From positions 206,879-270,878 of the forward strand of contig NZ_RJLQ01000001.1 of assembly GCF_003833015.1 (NCBI RefSeq): DNA of 64,000 nt, in the 5' to 3' direction. Source of the DNA: Clostridium sp. E02. GTDB lineage: Bacteria > Bacillota > Clostridia > Lachnospirales > Lachnospiraceae. A program made the translations under genes and the position numbers. This document shows, piece after piece, positions 63,650 through 64,000 of the stretch. The notes beneath the pieces are model-generated. The model did no database searches. It was not told the DNA's origin and worked only from the letters and a program-made list of their open reading frames with translations. Numbering within the stretch: the stretch's first letter is position 1; every line of letters begins with the position of its first letter.

Positions 63650-63873
63650 TTATGCGGTTTGTTTGTGCTTCCTTGTTTCTAATTCTGCCTTATAGGCTTG
63701 TATACGTTTATTTTCAGGTATAGGATATTGCATAGGTTGATCAGATTTTAAGGCAGCATTCCTAACTTCCATTGGTGTTAAATTATTAAAGCGTTCTTGA
63801 TATCTGCCATTGTTATAGTAATATATAAATTCTTCTATTGCATGGCAAAGTTCCTTTTCGTCGCTAAATTTAG
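63650..63873 (-). pseudogene. IS3-family transposase (OrfB) C-terminal fragment
   Basis: About 74 codons: PKFSDEKELCHAIEEFIYYY, NNGRYQERFNNLTPMEVRNA and a basic tail, the well-known end of IS3-group integrase-type transposases (YYNNxRxQ...L..LTPxExR). Its upstream part is cut at 63873 by the second IS256 copy, so it cannot act. Confidence 0.88.
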
Positions 63874-64000
63874 GATGACGTATAATAGATTGCGCAAATT
63901 CAAATAAGCAAATAGACATAGTTTTTATCGTTTGGTAGAATTAAGTTACCACAACAAAATTTCCAAAGGAGGATAAAAACTATGTCTGAGAACATTATAC
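63874..64000 (+). mobile_element. Second IS256-family copy, 5' end only (runs out of the window)
   Basis: From GATGACGTATAATAG (63874) onward the sequence equals the reverse complement of the right end of the first copy (53771 downward), including the 15-base inverted repeat (63915-63929 with 63972-63986). Orientation is opposite to the first copy. Confidence 0.92.
63982..64000 (+). CDS. IS256-family transposase, start only
   Basis: ATG 63982 preceded by AAAGGAGG; the visible codons MSENII are identical to the start of the first transposase copy. The rest lies beyond the window. Confidence 0.85.

Overview
The window looks like a chromosomal stretch from a Gram-positive anaerobe of the Clostridia, most likely Lachnospiraceae-type. 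I infer this from gene order, strong AGGAGG ribosome sites with frequent GTG/TTG starts, a LexA-type SOS box, a perfect cre-like site, a TPP riboswitch over a thiSFGH-tenI operon, and the flavour of the proteins. No rRNA, tRNA or CRISPR array was recognised. Species cannot be named from sequence reading alone.

Core backbone (1-34089). Left to right: the end of a DHH-family phosphoesterase (NrnA-like), truB and ribF in one operon, a secreted SH3-NlpC/P60 peptidase, a complete branched-chain amino acid ABC transporter on the minus strand (livKHMGF), two small exported proteins, an ECF sigma factor with its membrane anti-sigma factor, pyrG, a very large secreted pectin-degrading protein (pectate lyase-like beta-helix plus GDSL/CE12-like esterase between two related flanking domains) behind a cre site, ftsH, a three-gene Wadjet/MksBEF-like SMC operon (jetABC) with no jetD in sight, the TPP-riboswitch thiamine thiazole operon, SOS-controlled uvrA, and guaA.

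Accessory region (34090-64000). The last 12 bases of guaA (GAGTTTGAATAA, 34078-34089) recur exactly at 52148-52159 and with one mismatch at 63472-63483, each followed by a terminator-like hairpin. I read this as a tandem array of elements integrated at the guaA 3' end. Element 1 (34090-52159, about 18 kb) is an integrative mobilizable element: XRE repressor, excisionase, tyrosine integrase, RHH mobilisation protein, CHC2 primase and P4-type helicase with a GCGTAT-repeat origin candidate, TnpV, a ParM/ParR-like segregation pair, an oriT candidate and a relaxase. Its AT-rich cargo is a dNTPase-like HD protein, an ATP-grasp/PEP-synthase-like protein, a DNA methyltransferase and an HTH-UvrD helicase-nuclease fusion; this cargo is the best candidate for an undescribed defence system. 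Element 2 (52160-63483, about 11 kb) has no visible integrase and carries an IS256-family insertion (with 8-bp target duplication), a MobC-like remnant, a type I restriction-modification operon (hsdM, hsdS, hsdR) with a DUF4238 protein and a small membrane protein inside it, and an Mrr-like nuclease broken by a late stop. Beyond the third att-like site lie an IS3-family transposase remnant and the start of a second, oppositely oriented IS256 copy, which runs out of the window.

So the left half is housekeeping plus nutrient uptake, pectin use and vitamin synthesis, and the right half is a layered mobile and defence island built on guaA. All functional calls come from reading motifs; no database search was run.
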